A stretch of 64,000 nt of DNA from Anaerolineae bacterium (GTDB lineage Bacteria; Chloroflexota; Anaerolineae; Promineifilales; Promineifilaceae), in the NCBI GenBank assembly GCA_030425205.1, contig JAUIAP010000009.1, positions 1 through 64,000 of the forward strand. The letters are read 5' to 3'. Below, piece after piece: positions 8,007 through 17,673 of this stretch. The position numbers were made by a program, and so were the translations under genes. The notes under the pieces are model-generated. The model was not told where the DNA came from and did no database searches. It saw only the letters and a list, made by a program, of their open reading frames with translations. How positions within the stretch are numbered: position 1 is the first letter of the stretch; every line of letters begins with the position of its first letter.

Positions 8007-9758
8007 GTGAGTGAATCGCACCCTATTTGGGTTTCTATTTGGTATCGTGATCAAGAGAGAGGATTTGAACACGATACGGCTGAAGGATCGTTAATTATCG
8101 GCCGAAAATTCCTGCAAAGTCTGTTCAATACAAACGGGGAAACCTTTCGTAACGTCTCCCGCAACCATCTTGAAATTCACTATGATCTATCCAAAGATCA
8201 GCTTTGGGCGAGTGACCGCAGCTTGCTTGGCACATTGGCACGGGTTGTCAACGACGACAACGTGGGGCCAGAATTTCTTTATCATCATGAGCCATTTCTC
8301 GTCAAACGCTCAATGCGCTTGCGGCTGCAAAACGAGGATGATGAACGCGAACCAGACGACGTGCTGATCAATATCGAAAATGACGCTCATGAAGAGACGT
8401 GCCCAATCGTCGATGCACCAGCTCATTGGGATCGGTTGCTGTCTCAATTGCGCAGCGTGCGCGCCGCCCACATCGTTGGGCTGGCGGGAACGGGCAAATC
8501 GACGCTGGCAAAGAAGTTGCTGGCACCCGATGGGACACTCTGGCAACGCCAGCGGGATCGCCATCTAGGCGGCACGGCGTTGGTAGCGTGGGTCGATTGC
8601 CATTTGATGCACGGCGCGCCCGTTTGGCAGTTGGTCGGCCGACGCATGTTGTCCGCGCTCTACACCGCAGCTGATGAACGCGGACTTTTTGAGCTGCGCG
8701 ACGATTTGAAAGATGCAGTTGAATACTTTAATGAAAATGTGCGCACACGCATCGGACAGATGAACGCCATCTTTCGCGGTGCATTGCGCTTAGTCATCAA
8801 GGCGGGATTGCGACCCTTATTCGTCTTCGACCACTTTGACACGGCCTTTGCACAAATCGATCCGTTTATGCTCTATCAGCTATACCAATTTCACCAGTGG
8901 CCTGAAATCGGTGAGACGTTGCGCTATCTCGTCATCACGCGACGGCCGCTGGAAATGGTGCGCGATGATGTGGAGAAGGATGGGGTCAATGAGTTCGTGT
9001 CGCTATTTGGGCGCACGGCGATTCGGTTGACGCCGATTGCGGAGCAAGAGTTTCGCAAATTATGGCGCGAGGTTGCCCCCGCCTATGGGTTTATTTCGGC
9101 CGAAACGCTCACCGACCTCCACACCATTTCTGGTGGACACCCCGCCCTCACTCGCGAACTATATCAGGAACTCGCGATTAACGGCTGGCTCGACGACGCA
9201 CCTGAGAGTTGGCGCGACCGACTCAATCAGGTTGACTGGCGTGAACGCCCTGCGCAATCTGCGCTAACGCTCTGGCAATCGCTCAATGAGGCGGAACAAC
9301 ACACCATTCTCGCCGCCCTCAACGATGCCCCGAACGATAAGCAGATTGAACTCGCGCTGCGTTCAGCGGGGTTATTTAACGATCAAGGCGAGCTATTTAG
9401 CCCAATCTTCCGCAAGACAGTGATTCAGCAATGTGATGGGCAACCGATCCCGCAAGATGGTCTGCACGTTGTTCCCGAAAGACAGCGCGTCTTGCTGAAC
9501 GGCGAGGATGTTACAGGTAAGTTGAGCGGGCGCAAGCTCGACGTGCTGATGTATTTGCATGCAAATGCAGGACGGCTCTGCTCTTATAACGAATTAATCG
9601 AGAATACAATTTCGGCCGATGTTGCACTCGACGACCTGCTCCTCGAAACGGAGCGCGGATCGCTACAGCGCACCGTCAGCCGACTCTGCCGTATCGTTGA
9701 TCCACAACGACAACATATTTTTAATGAACAAGGGCGTGGCTATCTGCTACGCGCTTGA
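8007..9758 (+). CDS. FHA domain / P-loop NTPase / winged-helix regulator
   Basis: A 583-residue protein with three parts. Residues 25-105 look like an FHA phosphothreonine-binding domain (IIGRKFLQ, then NVSRNHLEI). Residues about 135-480 form a STAND/AAA-like NTPase with Walker A GLAGTGKST (158-166) and a candidate Walker B LFVFDHFD. Residues about 490-583 form an OmpR/SARP-type winged helix (LSGRKLDVLMYLHANAG, ending IFNEQGRGYLLRA). The plan suggests a signal-integrating switch in which phosphopeptide binding and ATP hydrolysis control DNA binding. The start is GTG at 8007, preceded by GCGAGGAG. A candidate promoter lies at 7827-7854. Targets are unknown; the immediate neighbour is a membrane-anchored Ig-like protein. 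Several TCGGCCGA sites lie inside. Confidence 0.7.
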   Translation: MSESHPIWVSIWYRDQERGFEHDTAEGSLIIGRKFLQSLFNTNGETFRNVSRNHLEIHYDLSKDQLWASDRSLLGTLARVVNDDNVGPEFLYHHEPFLVKRSMRLRLQNEDDEREPDDVLINIENDAHEETCPIVDAPAHWDRLLSQLRSVRAAHIVGLAGTGKSTLAKKLLAPDGTLWQRQRDRHLGGTALVAWVDCHLMHGAPVWQLVGRRMLSALYTAADERGLFELRDDLKDAVEYFNENVRTRIGQMNAIFRGALRLVIKAGLRPLFVFDHFDTAFAQIDPFMLYQLYQFHQWPEIGETLRYLVITRRPLEMVRDDVEKDGVNEFVSLFGRTAIRLTPIAEQEFRKLWREVAPAYGFISAETLTDLHTISGGHPALTRELYQELAINGWLDDAPESWRDRLNQVDWRERPAQSALTLWQSLNEAEQHTILAALNDAPNDKQIELALRSAGLFNDQGELFSPIFRKTVIQQCDGQPIPQDGLHVVPERQRVLLNGEDVTGKLSGRKLDVLMYLHANAGRLCSYNELIENTISADVALDDLLLETERGSLQRTVSRLCRIVDPQRQHIFNEQGRGYLLRA

Positions 9759-9817
9759 AGACCCTTTGATCTGATCGGAAGGTGGGGAGCCAAATCCACC
9801 GTCCACTGTGAGAAAAT

Positions 9818-11056
9818 TTGTCTAATTTTGCCAACACTTCGATCACGTTTTGGCTGTTGTTCCTGCTCTGTGCGCTGACGCTGTTGGCCGCGGGCATGAC
9901 GGTTAATACGTGGCGTAAAACAAAACAGAATTTTCATCTATTCAACCGGCGCGAGGCGGAGATCACGATGCAGAACTATCTGACGGTGACGCTCGTGATG
10001 GGGATGTTTCTGCTCTTGGTGGGTGGATATGTGTGGTTGGAAGGGAGCCTATTGCGGGGCAGTTCGGCCGAGGCTGCCGCAAACGCTGATGTCGCCGCCA
10101 TCGTGTCATTTAATCAGCTGGCAACCCTCACTCCCACACTGCCGCCCACACCAACACGTCGGCCGATTGGCGTGGCAACCCCGCGACCCACAACCACCTC
10201 TGCGACCTCGCAAGGCACAGTTGACACACGCCTTCCCGTTGACTATGCGAAGATAACGCCGCAGTCGCCGCTCAGGGAGGATTCGCACATCACGTCGCTC
10301 GTTTTTGCCTCACGCATCAGCCAAGAGTACCGTCCACTCGATCCCGGTCGCCGCTTCTCAAACGAGATCACAACGCTCTATGCAACCTTTGAATATCGCA
10401 ACATGGAAAATGGTTTTGCCTGGTCGTGGGTCTGGCGCAAGGATGGTGAGGTGATCGATGGTGGCAATCAAAGTTGGGTCTACAGCGCGGTTGGGCCTGC
10501 CTTTATTTCGACTGCGCCAGAAGAGGGGTTTGAGGTGGGGGAGTATTCGGCCGAAATTTGGTTCAACGGTGAGCTTTTCGAGCGTGCCAGCGTCACCATC
10601 AGCGATCCAGCCGCATTGACGCTCGCTGATGCACCGCGCAACACCGTTCTGCTCTTCACCACGCCAGAAGTAAGCAACGCCCCGCGCACAACGCTACGAC
10701 CGCGCTTGCCTGAACGCTTCGACCAGATCGAGCCCGAAACGGCCAGACCGCTCGACAGCCGTATGACCATCACCAACTTTTCGGCCGAACGCGGCAACGA
10801 CGCGCAACCCCTAATGCTCACAGCCACGCTAAGCCCCGAAAATCTACCAGCTGGGGTGGTTCTCACATGGCTCTGGCAACGTGGCGATGTAATTTTGGGG
10901 GGCGGCAATCAGCTATGGACGGGTGAGGATGATTCGCTGGGATTGGTGCATCTGGTTTCGGCCGATGTCGTTCAGCCCGGCAACATTGCGCTAGAGGTCT
11001 GGGTGAATCGGGAGCGCATGGCGCGGGCCTCTGTCGTCGTCTCATTTTCGGAATAG
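9818..11056 (+). CDS. Membrane-anchored protein with two Ig-like repeats
   Basis: A 412-residue protein. Two hydrophobic segments (residues about 10-28 and 50-70) bracket a short basic loop, then a Thr-Pro linker (about 105-135). The exported part holds two related beta-sandwich repeats: one around residues 155-270 with WSWVWRKDGEVIDGGNQSW, the second around 305-410 with LTWLWQRGDVILGGGNQLW. Both share the W-x-W...G-GGNQ-W pattern and end in ERASVTIS or MARASVVVS, so this is an internal duplication. No catalytic motif is seen and the function is unknown. The start is TTG at 9818, 59 bases after the NTPase gene, so the two may be cotranscribed. Confidence 0.55.
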   Translation: MSNFANTSITFWLLFLLCALTLLAAGMTVNTWRKTKQNFHLFNRREAEITMQNYLTVTLVMGMFLLLVGGYVWLEGSLLRGSSAEAAANADVAAIVSFNQLATLTPTLPPTPTRRPIGVATPRPTTTSATSQGTVDTRLPVDYAKITPQSPLREDSHITSLVFASRISQEYRPLDPGRRFSNEITTLYATFEYRNMENGFAWSWVWRKDGEVIDGGNQSWVYSAVGPAFISTAPEEGFEVGEYSAEIWFNGELFERASVTISDPAALTLADAPRNTVLLFTTPEVSNAPRTTLRPRLPERFDQIEPETARPLDSRMTITNFSAERGNDAQPLMLTATLSPENLPAGVVLTWLWQRGDVILGGGNQLWTGEDDSLGLVHLVSADVVQPGNIALEVWVNRERMARASVVVSFSE

Positions 11057-11074
11057 CGTGGCGCGGATGCTGAA

Positions 11075-11088
11075 ACGCACCACGCACG
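11075..11088. repeat. Short heptamer pair (ACGCACC/ACGCACG)
   Basis: Two adjacent 7-base units of the ACGCACC family in the short gap before aroB. It is a minimal member of the heptamer family seen in other gaps. Confidence 0.5.
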
Positions 11089-11151
11089 CGACAAAGACCA
11101 ATTTTCAGGTTGACTCGTGACACACCAAATCGTTTGCTGTACGCTTACGGG

Positions 11152-12204
11152 ATGAGTCAAATTACCGTCACCTATCCACAAGGATTTTATCCAATCTATA
11201 TCGGCCGAAATATCTACGCCACACTGCGTGAAACGCTTGCCGACAAGTCCTATGTCGTTATCAGCGATAGCAATGTCGCACCCCTTTACGCCGCTCAATT
11301 CTCCGACGCACTGGCACACATCACCTTTCCGGCTGGTGAACAACACAAAAACCTGCAAACGGTCAACGACCTATACAGCCAAGTTTTGGCGGCGGGATTA
11401 GACCGCACAGGCACCATTGTTGCGCTGGGCGGTGGTGTGACCGGCGACATGGCGGGGTTTGTCGCCGCAACCTACATGCGCGGCGTGAATCTGGTGCAAT
11501 GTCCGACGTCGCTGCTTTCGATGGTCGATTCGAGCGTGGGTGGAAAGGTCGGCGTTGATTTGCCAGAAGGCAAAAATCTCGTTGGGGCGTTCAAGCAACC
11601 TGTGATGGTATTGGTCGATCTGGAAACGCTACACACGCTGCCCGCCGACGAATTTGCCTCGGGCATGGCTGAGGTGGTCAAGCATGGCGTGCTCGATAAC
11701 CCTGAACTATTCGCCTGGATTGAACAGAATGGGCATGAACTTGCGCCCGCGCATCCGTTTATGGAGGCACTCGTCACCGATGCGATTGAGGTCAAACGTG
11801 CCACGGTGCAGGATGATCCATTTGAGCTGCACGGCAAACGCGCCCTGCTCAATTTAGGGCATACGTTTGGTCACGCGATTGAGCAGGTGAGTGGCTATGC
11901 GGTCAAGCATGGGTTTGGGGTGGCAATGGGGATGGTTGTGGCGGCGCGAATTTCGGCCGAACTTAACCACAGCGATTCGACGTTACCAACTCGCATCGAA
12001 AATACGCTCAATAAGGTCGGCCTGCCCACTCGCATCCCCGCCCATCTCGACGTTGACGAAATCATCGCCGCGATGGGGTCGGATAAGAAGAAGATGCATG
12101 GAAAGTTGCGTTACATTCTGCCAAGAGAGCTGGGCGAATGTTTTATTTCGGCCGATGTCCCCACCCAACTCATCAAGCAAACACTCGCCGACCTATCTAT
12201 GTAA
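11152..12204 (+). CDS. aroB: 3-dehydroquinate synthase
   Basis: A 350-residue enzyme of the shikimate pathway that converts DAHP to 3-dehydroquinate using NAD and a divalent metal. The NAD-binding/catalytic stretch ALGGGVTGDMAGFVAATYMR, the PTSLLSMVDSSVGGKVGVD loop, and the metal ligands in GMAEVVKHG and NLGHTFGHA are all present. The length is normal. I place the start at the ATG at 11152 (MSQITVTYPQGF). An upstream TTG at 11110 would add 14 unconserved residues. It is convergent with the beta-helix gene, only 6 bases apart, and no terminator hairpin is visible between them. No other aro gene is in the window. Confidence 0.95.
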   Translation: MSQITVTYPQGFYPIYIGRNIYATLRETLADKSYVVISDSNVAPLYAAQFSDALAHITFPAGEQHKNLQTVNDLYSQVLAAGLDRTGTIVALGGGVTGDMAGFVAATYMRGVNLVQCPTSLLSMVDSSVGGKVGVDLPEGKNLVGAFKQPVMVLVDLETLHTLPADEFASGMAEVVKHGVLDNPELFAWIEQNGHELAPAHPFMEALVTDAIEVKRATVQDDPFELHGKRALLNLGHTFGHAIEQVSGYAVKHGFGVAMGMVVAARISAELNHSDSTLPTRIENTLNKVGLPTRIPAHLDVDEIIAAMGSDKKKMHGKLRYILPRELGECFISADVPTQLIKQTLADLSM

Positions 12205-12210
12205 CACGGC

Positions 12211-15200
12211 TTACGGTACAACTTCAACCGCACCAATGTCACACGTGCCATTCTGTGGCCTATCGATGCCGCGTTGATCCGCTTCCATACAGCTATCGTT
12301 ACTGCCCGCATCAAGTGCCGGGCTACCGCCGTTGAGCATCATTGTCGGTGTGCGCCCGCCATTATCGGCAGGGTCGCTGAGCAATGGATTCACCAGCGCA
12401 ATCTGCTCATGACAGGTCGAGGCGGCCGTCGGATCAGGCGCACTGCTACCCGCGAGATATTGAATGTTGTTGCCCAGATTAATGACCGTATGAGAGCAGT
12501 TTTGCCGTTGGGTGTTGTCAGAATGAGCGACATTATTGGCGATTATCGTGTTGGCAAGCATGTTGTTTTGTCCATAGATACCACCGCCGTCATAACCAGC
12601 CGTGTTGCCAACAATTGTGTTGTTGAGCACAGCCACCTGCACGCTATTGTTTGTTGCAAACGCGCCGCCGCTGCCGCCTCGCCAATTGGTCGGGTCGGTG
12701 ATGGCTGGATTAAACGCTTGATTGCCAAACCACGTCACGTTCTCAATAGACATGGGTCGTTTTGTCCACAAACCACCCCCCTGTATTTCCGCGCGATTTC
12801 CGATAAAGCTGCTATCTTTCAGCACGGTCGTGTCGCCAAGCTGACCAGTCGTCAACGCGCTCACCCAAATTCCGCCCCCGACGCCTGAGAAGGATGCGTT
12901 CGGCGAGATGAGCGCGGCGTTGTCCTTAAACAACAACTCTTCAAAAAGGCGTGTTTCGTTGCGATAGGCGACGATTACGAGCGCACCACCACGATTGTAA
13001 GCGGTGTTGCCAATAAAATCGCTGCGCTGGATCGTGACGCTATCTCCGCCAAACGTGCGCGTGCCGTCGAGGTAGATGGCACCACCCCCACAATCTTCAT
13101 CGCTGCCAATGGACGAACCTACGAAGGCATGGTTGGTTGTGAAGGTGCTGTCTTGCAACGTAAATTTGCTGCGCCGTGCATTGATTGCGCCACCGTTATT
13201 GGCACGATTACCGCTGAATGTGCTGCCTGTCACTTGCAAGACCGAATCTTGGTCAGCGAAAACTGCGCCACCCCCATCACACGTCAGCGTGAGCGCACGC
13301 GACACGTTATTTTGGAAGCGGACGTTGGTGATGGTCAATTGGGTCCGTTCGCCAACATGCAACGCCGCGCCCGATTCATCCGAACTCGCGTTGATCAAGC
13401 TGAGATTTGTCAGTTTGATGGTCAAATCGCTGTTTGCGGCAAGCAGTGCGCTGTTATTTTGCCCATCGAGCGCGATCTGGCTGCCCGTACCGTCCAGTTC
13501 ACTGTTCTTCGTCAAAATGTGTCGCCGCGTTAAACGGATTGTGTGCGCCTGTGAACCACAGTTGAACGTGATGTGTCCACCGTTGACGATGGCCGAGGCG
13601 AACTCTATCTCAGTGCAGCTTGCGGCCGAACCGTTGCCCACAATGCTGTCACCGGGAACGACAATCGGTGTCGGCGTGATTGGCGTTGGCGTAATCGGCG
13701 TCACGGTTGGCGGCAATGGCGTGATGGTTGGCGGTCTTGGTGTGACGGTCGGTGGTGTAACCGTCGGCGGCGTGACTGTCGGTGGCGTGACTGTCGGTGG
13801 TGTGCCAGATGGTGTCGGAGACGGCGTAATTGTGGGTGGCGGCGTGGTCACGATAGGCGTCGGTGTGTTTGGTGTTGGCGTCGGCGTGTTGTAGTTGCCA
13901 TTCCCCTCAAACGCACCAGCATCACAGCCGTTCCCTTGGGGGCGCACCCAATTGCGCTGATCTCGTTCTGCACAGTTGGCGAGGTTGGCAATGTCTATCG
14001 CCCCACTACCTGTGGTTAAGCCCATCGTCTCACTAAAGCCTCCGTTCATTGCAAGCGGCGCAAGTTTGGGGTCGCGGTTGGGGATATTGGCATGGCACTC
14101 AGATGTCTCGCCCCATTGTACGTTGCCACCCTGATCGAGCACGGTTTGCGCACAGTTGCGGGCGATGGAATCGGCCGAATTATCCGCAATCAGCGAGTTC
14201 TGCAAGTGAATCCCCGCACCCATCAAACCGCCGCCACTATAACCCGCGTGGTTGTTAGCCAATGTCACATGGCGCAGTGTCACGACGGCCGACTGATCGA
14301 CCCGCATGCCACCACCACCACCACGCTGCCAGTTCCCAATATCGGCCGATCCGTTCAACGCTTTATTCTCTGCAATTGTCACATTTTCAAACGTGACGGG
14401 GATGCGTGCAAAAACGCCGCCGCCCTGAAAGTGGGCTGTGTTGCGCGTGATAGCCGATTGCTGCACGACGATGTGGAAATCCCACTGTTCAGGAATCCGT
14501 TCCCCCAGCCAGATCGCCCCACCCGTGCCAGACCATGCGCTGGAAAGCCGCGCGATATTATCATCAAAAACGTTACGCCAAATATCGACATCCGTGCCAT
14601 TTTGTGCCGCGATGAAGAGCGCACCCCCATGCTGGTTTGTTTCGTTGGCGAGGAACTTGTTACTATGCGAAATAAAGTCGTCGCCGCCAAAGTAAACCGC
14701 CCCACCGCCAGCACAAACGCCGCCCGTCGAACGTCCGTCGAGCAGATCGTCCAGCGTCACATCATGGCGTGAGGCTTGATTGGCGAGGTTGCCCGTAAAT
14801 GTCGTATTGTAAACTTTTAATGACTTGCCAAAGGAGATAATCGCCCCGCCAACGCGCGCTTGATTGGTGCGGAAGGTGCTATCGTAGATATGCACCTGCG
14901 TGTCGTCGCTAAAGTAGGCAGCCCCGCCCCCTTCACAGACGGTCGCTGTTGCATAGCTGCGATTGTTCTCGAACGTCGTATTGATGATCCAGACTTCTAT
15001 ATTTGCACCCACGTGCAACGCGCCCCCATTTTCCCCACTATTGCTATTGATTAATTTGATGTTTTTCAGCGTGACAGAGCGGCCACCTTCGGCACCCAAA
15101 ATACCTGTTTGATTCTGTCCATCAAGCGTAATGCGGTTCTGCCCGTCGATGAGAAGCGGTTTTGTCGCCTGCAGTCGTGTCGTTAGGGGGATGTTAATTT

Positions 15201-15438
15201 GTCCGCCCCCGCAGTTGAACTGGACGCGCCCGCCCAATTGGACGGCGGCCGTCAGGGCAGCAGCCGTGCAGGAGCTTGCACTCCCATTGCCGACGATGCG
15301 AATGGGGAGATTTTCGGTCGATTTAACCACCGGCAAATAGACGTGATAAGGTTCTGTTGCCTGCGCGTTTGGTTGTTCTTGGAAAATGGAGACGAGGGCG
15401 AAGAAGAGAAATAGCGAAAGAAGCTGTTTGTACTGCAT
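12211..15438 (-). CDS. Giant secreted parallel beta-helix protein, internally duplicated
   Basis: About 1075 residues from the ATG at 15438, chosen because it starts a clear signal peptide (MQYKQLLSLFLFFALVSIFQ). Upstream in-frame ATGs would put a charged stretch before it. After the signal comes YHVYLPVVKS, then two homologous halves joined by a Thr-Pro linker of about 80 residues. Each half begins with VGNGSA(A)SCT and continues with right-handed beta-helix repeats typical of polymorphic-membrane-protein-like surface proteins: FENNRSY, GGAIISFGKS, GGALFIAAQN, IANNVAHS. Each ends in an AIDIAN/ALDAGSN...DQR motif followed by CDAGAFEG or CDIGAVEV. Such proteins lie at the surface and may bind polysaccharide. 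No catalytic Asp cluster of a pectate lyase can be assigned. Confidence 0.75.
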   Translation of the reverse strand: MQYKQLLSLFLFFALVSIFQEQPNAQATEPYHVYLPVVKSTENLPIRIVGNGSASSCTAAALTAAVQLGGRVQFNCGGGQINIPLTTRLQATKPLLIDGQNRITLDGQNQTGILGAEGGRSVTLKNIKLINSNSGENGGALHVGANIEVWIINTTFENNRSYATATVCEGGGAAYFSDDTQVHIYDSTFRTNQARVGGAIISFGKSLKVYNTTFTGNLANQASRHDVTLDDLLDGRSTGGVCAGGGAVYFGGDDFISHSNKFLANETNQHGGALFIAAQNGTDVDIWRNVFDDNIARLSSAWSGTGGAIWLGERIPEQWDFHIVVQQSAITRNTAHFQGGGVFARIPVTFENVTIAENKALNGSADIGNWQRGGGGGMRVDQSAVVTLRHVTLANNHAGYSGGGLMGAGIHLQNSLIADNSADSIARNCAQTVLDQGGNVQWGETSECHANIPNRDPKLAPLAMNGGFSETMGLTTGSGAIDIANLANCAERDQRNWVRPQGNGCDAGAFEGNGNYNTPTPTPNTPTPIVTTPPPTITPSPTPSGTPPTVTPPTVTPPTVTPPTVTPRPPTITPLPPTVTPITPTPITPTPIVVPGDSIVGNGSAASCTEIEFASAIVNGGHITFNCGSQAHTIRLTRRHILTKNSELDGTGSQIALDGQNNSALLAANSDLTIKLTNLSLINASSDESGAALHVGERTQLTITNVRFQNNVSRALTLTCDGGGAVFADQDSVLQVTGSTFSGNRANNGGAINARRSKFTLQDSTFTTNHAFVGSSIGSDEDCGGGAIYLDGTRTFGGDSVTIQRSDFIGNTAYNRGGALVIVAYRNETRLFEELLFKDNAALISPNASFSGVGGGIWVSALTTGQLGDTTVLKDSSFIGNRAEIQGGGLWTKRPMSIENVTWFGNQAFNPAITDPTNWRGGSGGAFATNNSVQVAVLNNTIVGNTAGYDGGGIYGQNNMLANTIIANNVAHSDNTQRQNCSHTVINLGNNIQYLAGSSAPDPTAASTCHEQIALVNPLLSDPADNGGRTPTMMLNGGSPALDAGSNDSCMEADQRGIDRPQNGTCDIGAVEVVP
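13741..13800. repeat. Four 15-bp tandem repeats inside the linker
   Basis: Four consecutive 15-base units, the last two identical, which encode (PPTVT)n on the minus strand within the beta-helix protein. They are coding repeats prone to length variation and not a CRISPR array. Confidence 0.8.
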
Positions 15439-15719
15439 GATACTGCTGCCTATACTCATCATGATCGCGCGCCATAGACTCATGCGCCGATCACTAACTC
15501 GAACAACGTCTGCGAGCAACAATTAGATGCGTTACCGTGCGACGTGGAACTACCCTTACACTTAATTATCTAAAGGAAGATATACATTTTTACCCGAATC
15601 CTCTATGGGAGGATAGTCCTAGCCGTTACCGTTCACGGTTTCTTTTGGTCTGAACAACGAGTGAATCACACAGACTGTCTGTGGGGCATCTTTCCCAGAA
15701 CAGGTATAATTCCTACTTG

Positions 15720-16397
15720 ATGGCAACGCTTTTTCAAAAAATCCGTACACTTTTTCTAGCAAATCTGCATGATCTCGCAGATAAGGCAATTGAGCGCAAC
15801 AGCATCGCGGTTTATGACCAATATATCCGCAACGCCGAGCGTGAAATCGAACAGTACCGCGAAACGATTTCGCCACTTTTTGCACAGGTCAAAGAGACGC
15901 GCCGACGGCGTGAAAATTTGGCAACACGTGCCGCAAAGTTTGATTTAGCCGTTGATGACTTTCTGCGGCGCGGCAAAAAGACAGAAGCCCTAGTTACCCA
16001 GCGCAAATTTGTCTCAACGATGAAGCTGATCAAAACGCTGGATAGCACCTTAGAACGGCAAATCGGCGCGGCCGAAACGCTCAAGGATGTACTGATCAAA
16101 TTAGAAGGGCGGCTCGAAATTGCAATGCACGAGCGTGAAGAGCTACAATTTTTGCTCAACCTTGCTGTTGCAAAAGAGACATCGACACAGGCGATGCGCT
16201 CACTCGATGCGTTGGTGAGTGACGGAGATGAAGATTTGGCGCGGGCGGCCGAAAGCGTGCGTCAGCGGCTCGACCATGCAGATGCAGCATGGGAAGTGCA
16301 GACGAGCAGTCTCGATGCACAACTCGATAGTGCCATGAACGACATTGAGCTAGAAGCAGACTTGGCTGAGAGAATGGATCGTTTGGGATTAGAGTAG
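15720..16397 (+). CDS. pspA: PspA/IM30 (ESCRT-III-like) membrane-remodelling protein
   Basis: A 225-residue, almost entirely helical protein with long heptad-rich coiled coils and no membrane segment. The N-terminal amphipathic stretch ATLFQKIRTLFLANLHDLAD matches the membrane-binding helix of PspA/Vipp1. The rest (AEREIEQYRETISPLFAQ, then FLRRGKKTEALVTQRKF) follows the family pattern. Such proteins polymerise on damaged inner membranes and help preserve the proton gradient. I start at the ATG at 15720; the frame is open further upstream but only the later part is family-like. A TATAAT at 15705-15710 would place transcription almost at this ATG, so the message may be leaderless. No PspF, PspB or PspC partner is nearby. 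Confidence 0.7.
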   Translation: MATLFQKIRTLFLANLHDLADKAIERNSIAVYDQYIRNAEREIEQYRETISPLFAQVKETRRRRENLATRAAKFDLAVDDFLRRGKKTEALVTQRKFVSTMKLIKTLDSTLERQIGAAETLKDVLIKLEGRLEIAMHEREELQFLLNLAVAKETSTQAMRSLDALVSDGDEDLARAAESVRQRLDHADAAWEVQTSSLDAQLDSAMNDIELEADLAERMDRLGLE

Positions 16398-16479
16398 TAT
16401 CCAACCTGATGTAACAAATTATTTTCGTATTGCGTGTGGCAGCGGTTGCCCCACGTAATACGTTTTTTCTATATTCAAG

Positions 16480-17610
16480 ATGAAGCTGGCACTTATTCAC
16501 GATTGGCTCAATCAAATCGGCGGCGCAGAGGACGTGCTTGAGAATTTTGTTGAGATGTACCCACAAGCTCCCCTCTACACGTCGATTTACTGGCGTGATG
16601 CAATGCCGAGCCATTGGCAAAATTGGGATATTCGCACAAGCTTTATCGATAAGTTACCATTCGCCTATCGCAAGCAACAAATTTACTTTCCATTTTATCC
16701 GTCCGCATTTGAACGTTTTGACTTTAGCGACTATGAAATTGTTTTGAGCAACAAAAGTGGCTTTTGTCACGGGGTCATCACAGGCCCTGAAACACTTCAC
16801 ATTTGCTATTGTTTGACCCCGACCCGCTACGTTTGGCGGTATCATCAGTATGCAGAGCAAGAAAATTTAGGACACATTACGCGCACTGTCCTCAGTCCAT
16901 TTTTAACATTGATGCGCGTTTGGGACCGCTTGGCGGCAGATCGGGTCGATCATTTCATCGCTATTTCGGAGGAAATCCGTCAGCGCATCGACAAAATCTA
17001 TGGGCGGCAGTCGGTTATCATCTACCCACCTGTGGAAACGAGCCGCTTTGAGCCAAGCAATCAAACCGATGACTACTATCTCTTTGTCGGCCGACTCGTC
17101 CCCTATCGTCGCCTAGACATTTTGATCGAGGCGTTTAACAAGTTAGGCAAGCCACTCTACATTGCGGGAAGCGGCCGCGATCGGGAGCGTTTGGAAGGGC
17201 TGGCAAATTCAAACGTCAAGTTCTTGGGCTTTGTCCCCGATAGTGACCTGCCCGATTTGCTGGCCCGCTGCAAGGCGTTCATGTTTCCCGGTGAAGAAGA
17301 TTTTGGCATCGCGCCGATTCAGGCGATGGCTGCGGGGCGACCTGTGATCGCCTACAATGCTGGCGGCGCACGTGAGACGGTTGTGCCGGGAACGGGCGTG
17401 CTATTTGACGAGCAGACGGTGGCGAGCCTTATGGAAGCGGTCGATCAGTTCGACCCCGAAGCAGTCAGCCCTGCCTTTATTCGGCGGCACGCAGAAAAGT
17501 TTGACACAGAAGTCTTTAAAGAAAAGCTCGGCAGTTATATCGAGCAGAAGTATGAAGAACATCAAGCCAAACGGCAGGGTGTTTATCGGGAAGTGGTAAG
17601 TCGTAAGTGA
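16480..17610 (+). CDS. GT4-family glycosyltransferase
   Basis: A 376-residue GT-B fold enzyme. The N-terminal Rossmann domain starts MKLALIHDWLNQIGGAEDVL. The C-terminal nucleotide-sugar domain carries YYLFVGRLVPYRRLDILIEAF and the E-x7-E type motif FPGEEDFGIAPIQAMAAGRP, typical of retaining group 1 glycosyltransferases. It probably adds a sugar to a lipid-linked intermediate of an exopolysaccharide. It heads a plus-strand block with a Wzz-like protein, a BY-kinase and a nucleotidyltransferase. The donor and acceptor cannot be inferred. Its last codons overlap the first units of a heptamer-type repeat. Confidence 0.85.
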   Translation: MKLALIHDWLNQIGGAEDVLENFVEMYPQAPLYTSIYWRDAMPSHWQNWDIRTSFIDKLPFAYRKQQIYFPFYPSAFERFDFSDYEIVLSNKSGFCHGVITGPETLHICYCLTPTRYVWRYHQYAEQENLGHITRTVLSPFLTLMRVWDRLAADRVDHFIAISEEIRQRIDKIYGRQSVIIYPPVETSRFEPSNQTDDYYLFVGRLVPYRRLDILIEAFNKLGKPLYIAGSGRDRERLEGLANSNVKFLGFVPDSDLPDLLARCKAFMFPGEEDFGIAPIQAMAAGRPVIAYNAGGARETVVPGTGVLFDEQTVASLMEAVDQFDPEAVSPAFIRRHAEKFDTEVFKEKLGSYIEQKYEEHQAKRQGVYREVVSRK

Positions 17611-17673
17611 TACGTGGTAAGCGAAGAAGTTCTTGCCAGTAATCATTCACCACATACTACTGACCACGCATTT
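17593..17673. repeat. Heptamer-type inverted module between GT4 and Wzz genes
   Basis: The left arm is built of GTGGTAA/GTCGTAA-like units (17593-17621). The right arm (about 17645-17670) contains CACCACA and GACCACG, imperfect complements. The loop contains AAGAAGTTCTT. The module runs up to the ATG at 17674. Confidence 0.5.

Noticed and set aside
11110..11151. TTG start extending AroB by 14 residues
   Set aside because: The extension has no family similarity, and AroB proteins normally begin near the ATG at 11152.
13741..13800. Four 15-bp repeats
   Set aside because: They are coding repeats for a PPTVT linker inside the beta-helix gene.
13076..14772. Long open frames on the plus strand across the beta-helix gene
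   Set aside because: They are antisense shadows of the minus-strand gene, with unnatural Arg/Trp/Cys-rich or biased composition and no ribosome sites.
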